This document shows, piece after piece, positions 12,700 through 23,297 of a DNA stretch of 64,000 bases. A program made the position numbers and the translations under genes. This stretch comes from Hofstenia miamia (taxonomy: Eukaryota > Xenacoelomorpha > Acoela), in NCBI GenBank assembly GCA_004352715.1, contig SCFE01000095.1:795274-859273 (forward strand), written 5' to 3'. The notes below the pieces were generated by a model. The model did no database searches. It was not told the origin of the DNA and saw only the letters and a program-made list of their open reading frames with translations. How positions within the stretch are numbered: the stretch's first letter is position 1; every line of letters starts with the position of its first letter.

Positions 12700-13625
12700 C
12701 TTAGGGTTTTACTTGACATTACAATAAATGTTCAAATAATCCGCGACTCTGATTAATACAAAGTTCCACGATGTTCCAAATTGTGAACCACCGCACACAA
12801 CTAACCGATTGTAACCTTTTTGATTTCTTTTCTGATTTTTTTTCTTCAATTAGGCGATAAATGTGGGCCGAAAGTTTTGATAGACTCTGACTTTCAGGCA
12901 ATCCCAAAAGTAAAAATTTGTCTTAGTAAGGTCCGGTAATCTTGGAGGCCAAGGGACACATAGCCGCGGCCGATAACCTGTTCGGGCTGTAACTGAATTT
13001 GCAGAAAATGTCAAACAATTGTACCACAATGAGGTAGTGCACCACCGTGCTGAAATAATACTCTCTTGATTTTACATCTTTGGCGTAACTCAGGGAAAAT
13101 TTGTTCAGATAGCATCTTTTGATATCGCTGAGCTGTGATGGTGTCTTAAAAAATAATGGGTGTTAGTTTGTACGTAGCAGATAATCCCATAAACATGGTA
13201 ACCCTGGTTGAATGCAGATTTTGCGTTATATTACAGTGCGGATTCTCAAACGCCGACATGATGCAATTATGACGATTAACTGTACTGTCAATTGTGAAAT
13301 GAGCTTCGTTACACCACAGAATTGAGTCCAATTGATGTAATTCTGTTGTACCCAATGAGAGAAATGAAGCCGCTTTGGATAATCTGCTGTCGTTATCGAT
13401 TGGTTAACGTTATATGGTATGGATACATACCCAAGCTGCAAATTATGCAGTGTACAGAAATTTGGAGAATTCCTGTATTGCGAGATATTTCTGATGTGTT
13501 CGCATGTCCGTGAATGTTCTTTGATTGTAGGCGCTTTAATGAATCGTGCGCGGACTGTGCTCTATCGCCTTCTAGGGATGGGCGACCTAATGAGGTGCAA
13601 TCATGGAGAGTTTTAGTCTTCAAAT
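12700..13625 (-). pseudogene. Tc1/mariner-superfamily transposase pseudogene with all three catalytic Asp positions replaced
   Basis: On the minus strand the N-terminus (13623 to about 13420) carries LGRPSLEGDR and a helix-turn-helix region ending in YPYHI. The DDE core follows: LWCNEAHFTIDSTVNRHNC near 13315-13260, where arthropod relatives have SDEA and VNRHNC, then FQHGGALPHC near 13057-13028, where FQQDGAPPHY is expected, then WPPRLPDLTKTNFYFW near 12955-12908, where WPPRSPDL..LDFFLWG is expected. The codons at the three catalytic positions now read Asn (13308-13310), Gly (13044-13046) and Asn (12916-12918). Frameshifts separate the blocks. Flanking inverted repeats were not found. The family is known to be frequent in arthropod genomes. 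Confidence 0.7.
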
Positions 13626-13789
13626 TTCTTTATTAAGCAAGTTATAACATTAAGAGGAAACGCATCATTATGAAGTTTTTTGTACAAAGCCCTAGGTATA
13701 CATCTATGCAAGAAAACATTTAATTGGCAACTTTCTAAATGGTTCTTCAATACATTTGCAAATTACTTATTACACACATTATGGGATGA

Positions 13790-14831
13790 TATATATATAT
13801 ATATATATATATNNNNNNNNNNNNNNNNNNNNNNNNNNNNNNNNNNNNNNNNNNNNNNNNNNNNNNNNNNNNNNNNNNNNNNNNNNNNNNNNNNNNNNNN
13901 NNNNNNNNNNNNNNNNNNNNNNNNNNNNNNNNNNNNNNNNNNNNNNNNNNNNNNNNNNNNNNNNNNNNNNNNNNNNNNNNNNNNNNNNNNNNNNNNNNNN
14001 NNNNNNNNNNNNNNNNNNNNNNNNNNNNNNNNNNNNNNNNNNNNNNNNNNNNNNNNNNNNNNNNNNNNNNNNNNNNNNNNNNNNNNNNNNNNNNNNNNNN
14101 NNNNNNNNNNNNNNNNNNNNNNNNNNNNNNNNNNNNNNNNNNNNNNNNNNNNNNNNNNNNNNNNNNNNNNNNNNNNNNNNNNNNNNNNNNNNNNNNNNNN
14201 NNNNNNNNNNNNNNNNNNNNNNNNNNNNNNNNNNNNNNNNNNNNNNNNNNNNNNNNNNNNNNNNNNNNNNNNNNNNNNNNNNNNNNNNNNNNNNNNNNNN
14301 NNNNNNNNNNNNNNNNNNNNNNNNNNNNNNNNNNNNNNNNNNNNNNNNNNNNNNNNNNNNNNNNNNNNNNNNNNNNNNNNNNNNNNNNNNNNNNNNNNNN
14401 NNNNNNNNNNNNNNNNNNNNNNNNNNNNNNNNNNNNNNNNNNNNNNNNNNNNNNNNNNNNNNNNNNNNNNNNNNNNNNNNNNNNNNNNNNNNNNNNNNNN
14501 NNNNNNNNNNNNNNNNNNNNNNNNNNNNNNNNNNNNNNNNNNNNNNNNNNNNNNNNNNNNNNNNNNNNNNNNNNNNNNNNNNNNNNNNNNNNNNNNNNNN
14601 NNNNNNNNNNNNNNNNNNNNNNNNNNNNNNNNNNNNNNNNNNNNNNNNNNNNNNNNNNNNNNNNNNNNNNNNNNNNNNNNNNNNNNNNNNNNNNNNNNNN
14701 NNNNNNNNNNNNNNNNNNNNNNNNNNNNNNNNNNNNNNNNNNNNNNNNNNNNNNNNNNNNNNNNNNNNNNNNNNNNNNNNNNNNNNNNNNNNNNNNNNNN
14801 NNNNNNNNNNNNATATATATATATATATATA
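13790..14831. other. assembly gap of 1000 N flanked by (TA)n
   Basis: Bases 13813-14812 are exactly 1000 N, a conventional size rather than a measured one. (TA)n lies directly on both sides (about 13790-13812 and 14813-14831), so the assembly probably failed inside a TA microsatellite. Long ORFs that span it consist of unknown residues and are not genes. Confidence 0.95.
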
Positions 14832-16010
14832 GCTTATATAAAAAATATAAACTCATTTATTAAGCCCACTGTGTGCCATCTAAAAGATACTGACCAGGAC
14901 TGTTCGTTAGAGCCGCGAACAATGGGAATAGTTAAATTATAGAAAGTCTTTATGACATATAATATCATACGACTGGACACTTCCAGCAATAAGTATTCGC
15001 TATATCTGTAGTTCTGCGTCTGGTTGTTCTTTGCTTAATGATTTAGTGCTTTCTGTACCGAAAACCATTCGCTCACTGAGCATATTAGGTGTCTCATATT
15101 GGCATGTGTCAGTTTACAGATATTATCGAAACTCGTCCAAGAATTATTTTATAAAGAAAATCGAAATTATTGTCAATAGCCACATGAAGTGGATTGAACT
15201 ACTGAAATGGTGAAAGTAGAAAGCATCTTAGTCTTCCCCAAGGAAACGTCCATCAAAAACTGAACTTCTAATTAAAACCTACATGCACGTACTATGTTGC
15301 CATTCTTTAGTCGTTGCTGCATATATCTATAGATTTCTCAAATTTTAATGCATTTGCTTGTTATTGTTATTATTACTATTTTTATTTTATTAATGATAAT
15401 AATATTATTATTATCATTTAATATTATTATTAGTATTCAGGAACATACTGTTATATTCTGTCATCTGATTAGTGTTGCATATATGAAAATGTTTTCGACA
15501 ATTACAAAATTATTGGAAGGTGTCTTGAAATTTATACATCGTCTGACTAAGAAATATATAATAATTTTGTTGTGAGTCTCATTTAACTCCCATTCACCGT
15601 GTCGAAATTTCAATTGAAAGGCGAACTTGCTATTGTTTAGTTTTCATATTTATCTGACAATAAACATAGCTGCATTTATTTTTTAATTCGAACAAATGCA
15701 TTCAATGCAATAATGGTGCAATTGACAAAGTTTTTACAAATTCGTATTTGTTTACATCATTATTTCAAGATTTCTACAGTTTTAACAAATTTCCTATCAG
15801 TATATATTGAAAGAAACCATTTATCACAGCTTCTTTGTCAAGGTTCTATTGCAAACAGGAAGGGCATAATCTTCTAAAGGAAAGTCTGCTTTTCCACTGT
15901 GATTTGAGAATGAATTTCAGATGATTATTTTCCAATTAATAATAATAGGCTTCATAAGCATTTATTACAGCAACTGTAATAGCTGTTTAATTAATAAAAA
16001 ATGCAACATG
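14832..16010. other. gene-free stretch with ATT-rich tract
   Basis: No supportable gene. Around 15355-15436 there is an irregular ATT/TTA-rich low-complexity tract. The ORFs at 15031-15213 and 15348-15575 show no recognisable motif. Confidence 0.55.
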
Positions 16011-16014
16011 ATAT

Positions 16015-16300
16015 TTAAAAGCACAGGTAAAATTCTAATTTGCTCCTAAAGCACACTGATAGGAAAGCAGGTTTTCTTTGAGTAGCTTTTTCAATTCTCT
16101 TACAACTGATGCATTTTTTTATATTTTTGCCCAGCTTATTCCATAAATTAAGAGTTTTTGCAATGTACGAGTTTCTAAATGAATTACATTTAACAGTTTC
16201 ATTTAGAATACAGCGCTTTTTTACGCTTGTTAATAGTGAGTACACGGTTGATGAAATGAGCAGTAATAGTTAATTTGTTCACATGTTTGTACAGTAACAC
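16015..16300 (-). mobile_element. LINE ORF2 C-terminal fragment
   Basis: The minus-strand frame at 16245-16015 reads YSLLTSVKKRC, then CNSFRNSYIAKTLNLWNKL and a trailing Lys-rich segment. This order (short basic block, then a SF.....T..LWN.LP-like block) is the usual end of ORF2 in CR1/Jockey-type LINEs, just before the 3' UTR. No RT core lies directly upstream; a gypsy remnant occupies that place. The copy is a fragment with no intact domain. Confidence 0.5.
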
Positions 16301-16509
16301 TAAAATTTTAAATTGCACATAGAATTTGTGAGAAAGTATTTCCAAATATTGTAATTTATTGCCTACGTCTTGCTTACTACACTAATTTGAAATTATGTTT
16401 TTAAGGAACAGCTACGCTATTAATTCGTTCTTGCTTTTATATGTATAACCCATATATCATATAGCTGACTACTGTAAAGATTGCAATTTAAGTCAGAAGA
16501 ATAATGTGT

Positions 16510-17382
16510 TGTCATGCTAAAATTAACACCGTATTTATAACGTGTCTTAGGCAGGGCACCTGTGTGTTGTTTGCTAAATTCGCATCACTGTACCAACGAA
16601 CCGCTGCCCTCTGTTTCTGGTGGTGTGTACCATAACGTGTTACATCTGCTCCTCTTAAAAATTTTGCAGCCTGCTTCAGAGTCTGTAATCTCCAAGGTTT
16701 ACAAATTTCCGAATCTTTCAACTTTCCGCCGGACGCTTATCCTGCATACTGTCTTCCTCCTTTAGACTATCTTCTTGACCTATTTTGCTTGTATGAGATG
16801 GATGAGTTGACGCAATGGTACAGAGTCTTCTTTCTCATTCGTCTCATCATCTTCATCTGACTTGTAGTAGTTTCCCGGATTGTCTTGAGTAATCCTATTT
16901 TCACACAAAATCTATGTCTTTGGCGTCTCTTTCGTCGAGTTTCTACACCTCAATCTGATTTCAGGACATAGGATCGTGGTTCATCCACTTTCCTAATTAC
17001 TGTGGCAAATGAGTTTAGGTTCTTTATATACACTCTGCTACCATCTGTAATATCACCCAGTACCTTGCAACTCCTATCATAGCAGTGCTTCTGTTTCTGG
17101 GACTTACTAACATTGAGGCCTGTCATTTTATAATGGCAACCGCTTAAGGAGTTAAGAACCCTTTGAATTGTTGGTATATTAGCTCATAAAACGCGACTAT
17201 AGATCAGTAGCCTGTAGCTCTTCGATATCTAGTCTATGGTACCATACCCGAATTTCTTTAACTTTATAATCAACGGACTATCTTAGTTCCTTTACTTCCT
17301 ACTTCCGTCTTATTCCTCCATTCACGTTCCTATTCAATCATTATGTACTTTTAGTGGATATTTGTTTTGCGGGAAATAAAGC

Positions 17383-17422
<40 letters not shown>

Positions 17423-18190
17423 TTAAACTGAAGGGACGAACGTTCGTGTGGACGCATGGGTTCTTTGCAAAGAACGTATCTATGTTGTATGCACGTTGGA
17501 CAGTCTTTAACGAGTTTTTCTATGGAGTAGGAGATTCCAGGTCAAAATAGTGACTGCCACGCAAACTGCTTTGTATTTTCAGTTCCCAAATGTGCCGTAT
17601 GAAGGGTTTTAGGATATGCGACCGTGTACGTTTGGCTATTACTATCTTTGTTCTAAACATGACTAACCCCTTTAAGATGTGCAGTTTGTTCCAAATCTTG
17701 TAGTACGGTCTTGCACCCAAAGAAATATTCTTACTGTGCTCTGGCCACCAATTCAGGATGTATTGCTTCACCACTCTCAATGCTGGACATTAGCGTGAAA
17801 GGTGATCTCTGCCTAATTGTCTACAGTTTCTAACTATCATTCTGTTGCCTTGATAGTTACTCCGTTTTTGCCTGTGCATTATTTTATCTACTTCAATTTT
17901 AGGTGATAAGGTGTTTTGTCCAATATCTTAAGTATTGTCGTTTGATATAATAGCTTCTTCATTAAGAGATCTTAGTTGACAGGTGGTCTGCTCAGATGCT
18001 CTGCATATGCGAATTGTTTCATTCAAGTCATTGCTCCATCCCTCAGAAGTCTTTCCTGTAGCCTTGCATTCCTTGACCTTGAACTCAAGATTATTCTATC
18101 TCTAATAAGACTGTCCATCTTTGTAGATTGTAGAAACGGATCAAATGAATTCAGCCATCTTCGCAAGTTTGCCAGATAAAATATTGAAAT
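16510..18190 (-). mobile_element. Ty3/gypsy retrotransposon remnant: Gag piece joined to integrase, with PR-RT-RNaseH missing
   Basis: On the minus strand, 18180-17980 encodes a Gag-like block, SLIRDRIILSS and LQERLLRD, typical of the C-terminal half of Gag in K02A2.6/gypsy-type elements, with a TGA inside. About 200 bases later, 17780-17520 encodes the integrase N-terminal zinc region: PYYKIWNKLHILKG, then ILKPFIRHIWELK. The integrase C-terminal part follows near 17080-16960: KQKHCYDRSCKVLGD, GSRVYIKN and a RSYV.KSD.G block, with basic residues after it. Protease, reverse transcriptase and RNase H, which should lie between Gag and integrase, are absent, as is most of the integrase catalytic core. 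No LTRs were seen. This is a deleted, non-functional copy. Confidence 0.7.
17230..17422 (+). mobile_element. possible LINE 3' end with (ATT)n tail inserted in the gypsy remnant
   Basis: A plus-strand stretch ends TTGCGGGAAATAAAGC followed by about 40 bases of pure ATT repeat (17383-17422). A short coding-like tail ending in AATAAA and a trinucleotide microsatellite is a common 3' end of CR1/L2-type LINEs. It sits where the integrase core of the minus-strand gypsy copy should be. The start is a guess; the microsatellite itself is certain. Confidence 0.4.
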
Positions 18191-18199
18191 TCTTGGAAG

Positions 18200-18470
18200 T
18201 AAGTGCTTTACTGAAGTCTAGTAATGCAATAGAACGAAAAATTGTTCTTTAAATTTATGTAATTTTTTCAGTAGTGAGACAACCGTAAATTTGTTTAGGT
18301 AGAAGCTTCTCAAAGATTTTAGCAAAGGGGTTTGTAATACTGAATAGTCAGTAATTGTTAGGGTTGAAAGTATCTGCTATTTTGTAAAGAGGTGAAATAT
18401 CGGAATTATTTGAAATAGTAGGAAATTTATTCTCGATAATGCATTGACTAAGAGCTACAAGTACATATTC
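18200..18470 (-). mobile_element. LINE reverse transcriptase N-terminal fragment
   Basis: The minus strand reads SDISPLYKIADTFNPNNY, stop, then LFSITNPFAKIFEKLLPKQI. This matches the start of non-LTR RT domains, where a PL.K..D....NYRPIS segment leads to a KI.EK motif. The stop is a TGA at the Arg position of NYRPIS, compatible with CGA to TGA decay. A LDFSKAL block just downstream resembles the LDF.KAFD motif with the first catalytic Asp. The fragment ends where the gypsy remnant begins. Confidence 0.6.
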
Positions 18471-18559
18471 TCCAAAAATGTCAAAATAATAATAGTAATA
18501 ATAAAAAACTTTTAATTAAAAGCAAAAAAACATCCATTTACAAAAATACTATTAGTAAA

Positions 18560-18933
18560 TTTATTAGAGATTTACACTACGGGGTGATAATCGGGAGCCC
18601 AAGTTTGCCTTGCATCACAGTAAGATGATCTTTTTGGAATTACTGATTTAGGAACATCATTATCTGCATATATGATCTGGTTGAAAAGTTCAGCATCACA
18701 ATTGTAGAAAATAGCCTTTATTTATATTTAGAGATAATTCCAAGCCTCAAAGCTTTTTTCTGAACAATATTGATACTATTTTTAATAGGTAATTGAAGCT
18801 CGTCCCCATACAGTGGAGAAATATGTTGAAGTAGGTAAAACCAAAGAATTGTAAAGAATTGCATTTCTCTTTCAATAAAGCCAAGTCTTTTCAACCGAAG
18901 AAACAAAAAAACTCTACGTGTTACTGGTTTCAC
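18560..18933 (-). mobile_element. LINE ORF2 thumb/C-terminal fragment
   Basis: The minus-strand frame at 18933-18718 contains RRVFLFLRLKRLGF, then FFTILWFYLLQHISPLYG and NIVQKKALRL, the typical region after the RT palm in CR1-like LINEs (L..L...G......FF..L..P...Y..P.W and VQK.ALR). Further codons to about 18560 continue the pattern (ELFNQIIYADND). It lies upstream, in transcription order, of the RT start at 18470, so the two fragments are either different copies or rearranged. Confidence 0.6.
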
Positions 18934-19994
18934 AATTTTTTTAATATACTGTGAAAAAGAGAATTTGCAATCAAATGTAATCCCTAAATTTTTGACAAAA
19001 GTTTTTGTAATTTGCTTTAACTAATGTCCATTTTATACACCCCAAGTTATCATAAATACTTCAACTAAGTTTTTTTCCTTAGATAATGTTCCAAAATCAG
19101 AAACACTTTGTGACCATTGCGTGTGAGAGTAACTTAAATTCTTCAATTGGCCTTAACTAATGTTGTAAGTGTTGAGCTCTTGGCATGTTGGAAATGAAGC
19201 ATTTTCTAAACTGCACTTTCACAGTATTACAATTATATTTAGTTAAGGTAGAGAACCTTCATCAATTTCCATCCACCAAATGATTTCCCATAATGGCGCA
19301 CAGAATCTAAACCAATATTTGTACTCCACAACTGTAGTGATTCCAACAATTTAAGTGCGTCCAAAATCACATCAGCCAATCATGTTGAATAAATTTTGAC
19401 TTAAAAATCAGTATGTAATTACTACACATGTACCTGATGAAAATATACATAATATCTCTATGGCAGAAATCCACATATACGTCTCCTTGAAATGAAAAAT
19501 ATAGTGCATGATCAGCTCATTACAAAATTTGTTTCATTCAAATGATACTACCTTTTGGAACAGGAGCACGAGGGTCTCGATAGCGCAAAATTGTATTCTG
19601 TGCCTATACAACAAAGTATTTGAGGTTGCTTCTTTGCATGTTTCATATGGTGTGATCCGATGCAAAGAAGTATATGCTAAGAATAATGACTTTAATATCA
19701 TTATGAAAACAGGGCACTTAATTTATATATTCTTGCTAATAGTCTCTTTCCTTCATTCCTTTATATTTCATAGAAATTTTTTCTATGCAGAAATGAAATG
19801 CTTTTGTAAATGCTGCGACTGCGCACACAAGTGAATTGGGAACACATACAGTTTTAAAGTTTAAAAATATCATGCGCAAACCCATTTTTGATATGTACAA
19901 GCCAATCCTATTGTTGAAAGAATCTCTGTGCATGAAAAGCTTAATATGTTGTAAACAATGCTATGCACAAATTTTGCACAACAATGATGCAATA
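18934..19994. other. gene-free stretch
   Basis: Nothing recognisable. The 108-codon plus-strand ORF at 19508-19834 has a Cys-rich end and a hydrophobic middle but matches no family I know and has no supporting splice or promoter signal. Confidence 0.5.
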
Positions 19995-19996
19995 TA

Positions 19997-21639
19997 TTAC
20001 GCCGTTCCATAAGTTCTGAGCCCTTGATTTATTTTTGTGAATATTGCTTATAAGCTAACTTTGATTATGAAAAATTAAAATAATGGTCATATTTAGTCGA
20101 TGTTGATATTCTACAGACATGAAACATTTTTATTTTAGTTAGAATAGAGTCTTAATCTACATAGTATTTATACGTGTAGCCGTGACTTTAGTAAGAAATT
20201 TTATATGTTTCGTGTATGCATTTTACTCCTTATTTTAATTTAGTCAGACATATGGAATAAAAAACAAAACATTTGGTTTAACAAGCAACTCACTTTGACT
20301 AAGAACAAACATAGATGCAGAAATAATGATAGAAACATGTCAAGAAGGTGTGACATAGGAACCACTACAAGCAATAACCTTGGAACAGTGATCCAGAAAC
20401 TTATCGAGTTTTTTTCGATAAACTTCAATATCAGTCTCTCTCAAGACTCGAACTACTTAACGTTCCACTTCTTCATACTAATCAAACTCCACTTCCCTCA
20501 GCTGCGTCTTGGCATGGTCATTGATCCATCGATCACACAGGTTAAGGTCAGGTGAATAAGGAGGCTACTGAAGCAATTCAATTCTTCTGCGGGAGAAAAA
20601 AGACGTAACTGAGTTTTTGTGTGAGGACTGGCATTACCATGTTACCACACAAGTTGTTCCAAACGAATAGGATCAGTCCTCAGTTTGCGCCATTTCACAG
20701 CAGTTTTCTCACGAAGTCTTCATAAACGTCGCCATCAATGGTTCTCCCATATGGTAACGCTTTGACACTGATCCTCTTGTTAGTTACACGTGAACGCGAT
20801 CAGCAACAGACATTTTTTTGTTGTTAAATTGTTTGTCGAAATTTGAGGGCGTTCCTCTTCCATAGATTTCCACACTTTAGCTCGTCTTTTCGTGAATTCC
20901 ATACCGAAGCGCAATCAAGTTTCATCTTCCACTGCGTAACGAAGTTCACCCAAATTCAACAGTCGCTCGCCTATACGTTTGGCACAATTAATGCGTTGTT
21001 GCTTCTGGACATCGTTGAGAAGTTTCGGAACCCAATAACAAGTGACGCTATGGAATCCCAGGACATCTTTAAGCAACCAGTAAACAGTTGTCTTTGCGCT
21101 ACCAGTTTCTCTTTCAAGGTCGACTAAAGAAATGTGTGGGTCTTCTTCGATTACTTTCAAAATAACGTTAGCATTCTCGTCTGCTGTCGCTGAAATTGGC
21201 CGCCCAGATCGTTCAGCGTCATCGAATAATGTTCTTCTTCCTGAATTAAAATCAGCTATACACCTATTCACTGTACAGTAGGCAGGGGCATCAGCTTCAA
21301 ACACATGATGCAGTGCACACTGAATTTCAAGTGCAGTCTTGCCACGTTTGCTTTCAACAAATGCATAAAAGCAAGCGTTCTGCTTAGTGCAATTCATACC
21401 TAATGAAATAAAATTCGATTAAACAATTAACATGACTCTACGAGGAATTAAATCGCTTCAACACTGTTATGCATTCAATCAATTAGAGTGTATTACATAG
21501 ATATCTAAAATTTCAAATTTCAATATTTTGTGGTTGAATATCATCAATGATATTATACGTGATCTATTTCAGCATCGATTTAAGTTCTAAATGCATGGCT
21601 ATATTTTGCAAGGAGCTCAGAACTTATGGAACGGTGTAA
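19997..21639 (-). mobile_element. mariner (DD34D) element, complete ends, 1643 bases
   Basis: The left end TTACGCCGTTCCATAAGTTC (from 19997) and the right end (to 21639) are inverted copies that differ at one base over about 25, the right end reading TTACACCGTTCC when reverse complemented. TA flanks each side (19995-19996 and 21640-21641), the expected mariner target duplication. The transposase pseudogene lies inside on the minus strand. At 1643 bases the element is longer than the roughly 1.3 kb usual for mariners, so internal insertions are possible. The well-preserved ends contrast with the broken coding region. Confidence 0.85.
20280..21397 (-). pseudogene. mariner transposase, broken (nonsense codons, frameshift, catalytic Asp to Gly)
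   Basis: The start ATG at 21395-21397 opens a 160-codon frame: a first helix-turn-helix region, a second one around residues 80-112 (GSAKTTVYWLLK), and YWVPKLL near residue 120, the mariner WVPHEL linker motif. The frame ends in VEDET then TGA (20915-20917), where an ED E-W motif is expected, so the first catalytic Asp is present but a Trp codon is lost. Downstream, SPHT near 20625 marks the second catalytic site, where the Asp codon reads Gly (20636-20638) next to a TAA (20642-20644). PPYSPDL.LCD carries the third Asp at 20532-20534. Counting one lost base, the second-to-third spacing is 34 residues, the DD34D class. It cannot encode an active enzyme. Confidence 0.85.
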
Positions 21640-21641
21640 TA

Positions 21642-21899
21642 TTTACTTTGCATTTTTTGTACTGCTACAGCATTGACGCACATTGTGGCAAAAACCTTGC
21701 GGAATGCTGTATATTTATTATGGAATTGGAGTTTCTAAAATAATAATTTGCAATGCAAACGCGGCTCAAAGGTAGGTCGAAGCAATGATAATTTGTTTTT
21801 ATAAATCTAGGATGGTCAGCTCTCTGAAATGCAATAACACACATTTTTAGAATCAATCTCTGTATATCAATCGTGTCATCAGATTACTAAAAAAAGGAA
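21642..21899. other. short spacer between transposons
   Basis: About 260 bases between the mariner and the DD37E element. Nothing recognisable. Confidence 0.5.
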
Positions 21900-22868
21900 G
21901 GTACACTTACTGTGCACAACTCAGCACCAAGAAAATTAAGTGGCATTCAAAGACAGCAGATTTCACTCTTGTTGCGGGTCTCAACGAAAGATGGCGCGAA
22001 AAATGAATGTACATCAAACAACGATAGGAAGAGTGTTAAGGAGAGATCTTGGAATTCACTATTGTCACAGAAAGAAGGTGCCCATGTACAAGGAAGCACA
22101 GAAGAAGCAAGTCCATCTTTGCATTTCACGTCTGTACCGAAATCATTTGACAGGAAAAGTTCCACTTCCAATTATCGTAATGGATGACGAGGCATATTTG
22201 TCCGAGAAGGATAGGTCATTGTTTCAAGGGCGTGGATTCTATACAAATGCGTTTGATCCTGCTCATGATGATGTAAAATATGTTCCAGTTAAAAAATGGC
22301 ATTCAAAGTGGGATTTTGGTATGCCATTTCAGATTGCAGGGTGTCTGAAGCATACGTATGGAGCCAGGGACTCGCTATTGATGTTCTAAGATACAAAATG
22401 CACTGTTTACAACTTCGTCTTCTTCCCTTCCTTCGACACAATGGCATTATAGCTTAATGTTGTTTTGGCCTGACAAAGCCTCATGTCATTACTCAACTCC
22501 GGTTCTCAATTATCTTCGAAACCAACAAGTTAATGTTGTGCCCAAGACCGATAACCCAACCAATCTCCCACAGTGTCGGCCAATTGAAAATTGTCACACG
22601 ATCATTAAGAGAGCAATCTTAGCTGATAATTTTGAGCCAAAAATGCAGAGAAATTGATGAACCGTACCATCGAAATCTCCACACAAAGTCAGGAGCTATT
22701 GAGACCTGTTTACAGTGGACTTTCAGGACGAGTTCGAAAGCTGCTCGACAAAACACGCCGACTTGGGCTTTATGCAATACACTGCTGAAAACTATAACAT
22801 TTTATCTATCTCTTGTGAAAATATAAGCTTTCTATAGACATTTAATTTATTTCATAAAAGGTTTTAAT
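21900..22868 (+). pseudogene. DD37E Tc1/mariner transposase pseudogene, copy 1
   Basis: The frame from 21940 contains a helix-turn-helix segment (RKMARKMNVHQTTIGRVLRR), then IVMDDEAYL with the first catalytic Asp near 22186-22188, and VPVKKWHSKWDFG. It stops at 22389. Another frame from 22457 continues with FWPDKASCHYS (second Asp at 22472-22474), NPTNLPQCRPIEN (catalytic Glu at 22586-22588), then breaks near 22650 by a frameshift. There are 37 residues between the second Asp and the Glu, the signature of the DD37E group first described in mosquitoes and found in other arthropods. The N-terminus upstream of 21940 is unclear and inverted repeats were not identified. Non-functional because of at least two frame breaks. 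Confidence 0.8.
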
Positions 22869-22948
22869 GGTCGCTCATAATCAATGCATCACACGTTCGA
22901 ACAACTGGAAGAGTTAAAATTTCTTTAATGAGAAAACTATGTTTACTA

Positions 22949-22949
22949 N
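22949..22949. other. single-N join inside a transposon repeat
   Basis: One N separates the unique tail of copy 1 from a second copy of the transposase 3' end, which begins immediately after the N. This is a contig join placed at a repeat, not a sequenced ambiguity. Confidence 0.8.
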
Positions 22950-23273
22950 TGTCGGCCAATTGAAAATTGTCACGCGATCATTAACAGAGCAATCTTCGCT
23001 AATAATTTTGAGCCAAAAAATGCAGAGGAATTGATGAAAAGTACCATCGAAATCTTCACACAAAGTCAGGAACAATTGAGACCTGTTTACAGTGGACTTT
23101 CAGGACGAGTTTGGAAGCTGCTCGAAAAAACACCCCGACTTGGGCTTTATGCAACACATCACTGAAAACTATAAAATTTTGTCTATCTCTTGTGAAAATA
23201 TAAGGTTTCTTTGTACATTTAATTTATTTCATAAAAGGTTTTAATGGTCGCTCATAATTAATTCATCAAACGT
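22950..23273 (+). pseudogene. DD37E transposase 3' fragment, copy 2
   Basis: This repeats 22572-22895 with about two dozen differences by eye, so it is a different copy or a divergent allele. It starts abruptly at CGGCCAATTGAA, the RPIE motif that carries the catalytic Glu. Unlike copy 1 its reading frame stays open through NAEELMKSTIEIF and LRPVYSGLSGRVWKLL to a stop near 23164, so it is less decayed. It runs into a (TA)n tract at 23274-23297. The 5' part is missing because of the join. Confidence 0.8.
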
Positions 23274-23297
23274 TATATATATATATATATATATATA
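23274..23297. repeat. (TA)n microsatellite
   Basis: Pure TA dinucleotide repeat directly at the 3' side of DD37E copy 2; it may mark another assembly boundary or the TA target. Confidence 0.8.

Noticed and set aside
13680-14942. 420-codon ORF and its partners across the gap
   Set aside because: Almost all residues are unknown because the bases are N; the rest is TA-repeat translation. The same holds for the ORFs at 35931-36290 and 38847-39492.
15348-15575. Ile/Leu-rich ORF
   Set aside because: Produced by an ATT-rich low-complexity tract.
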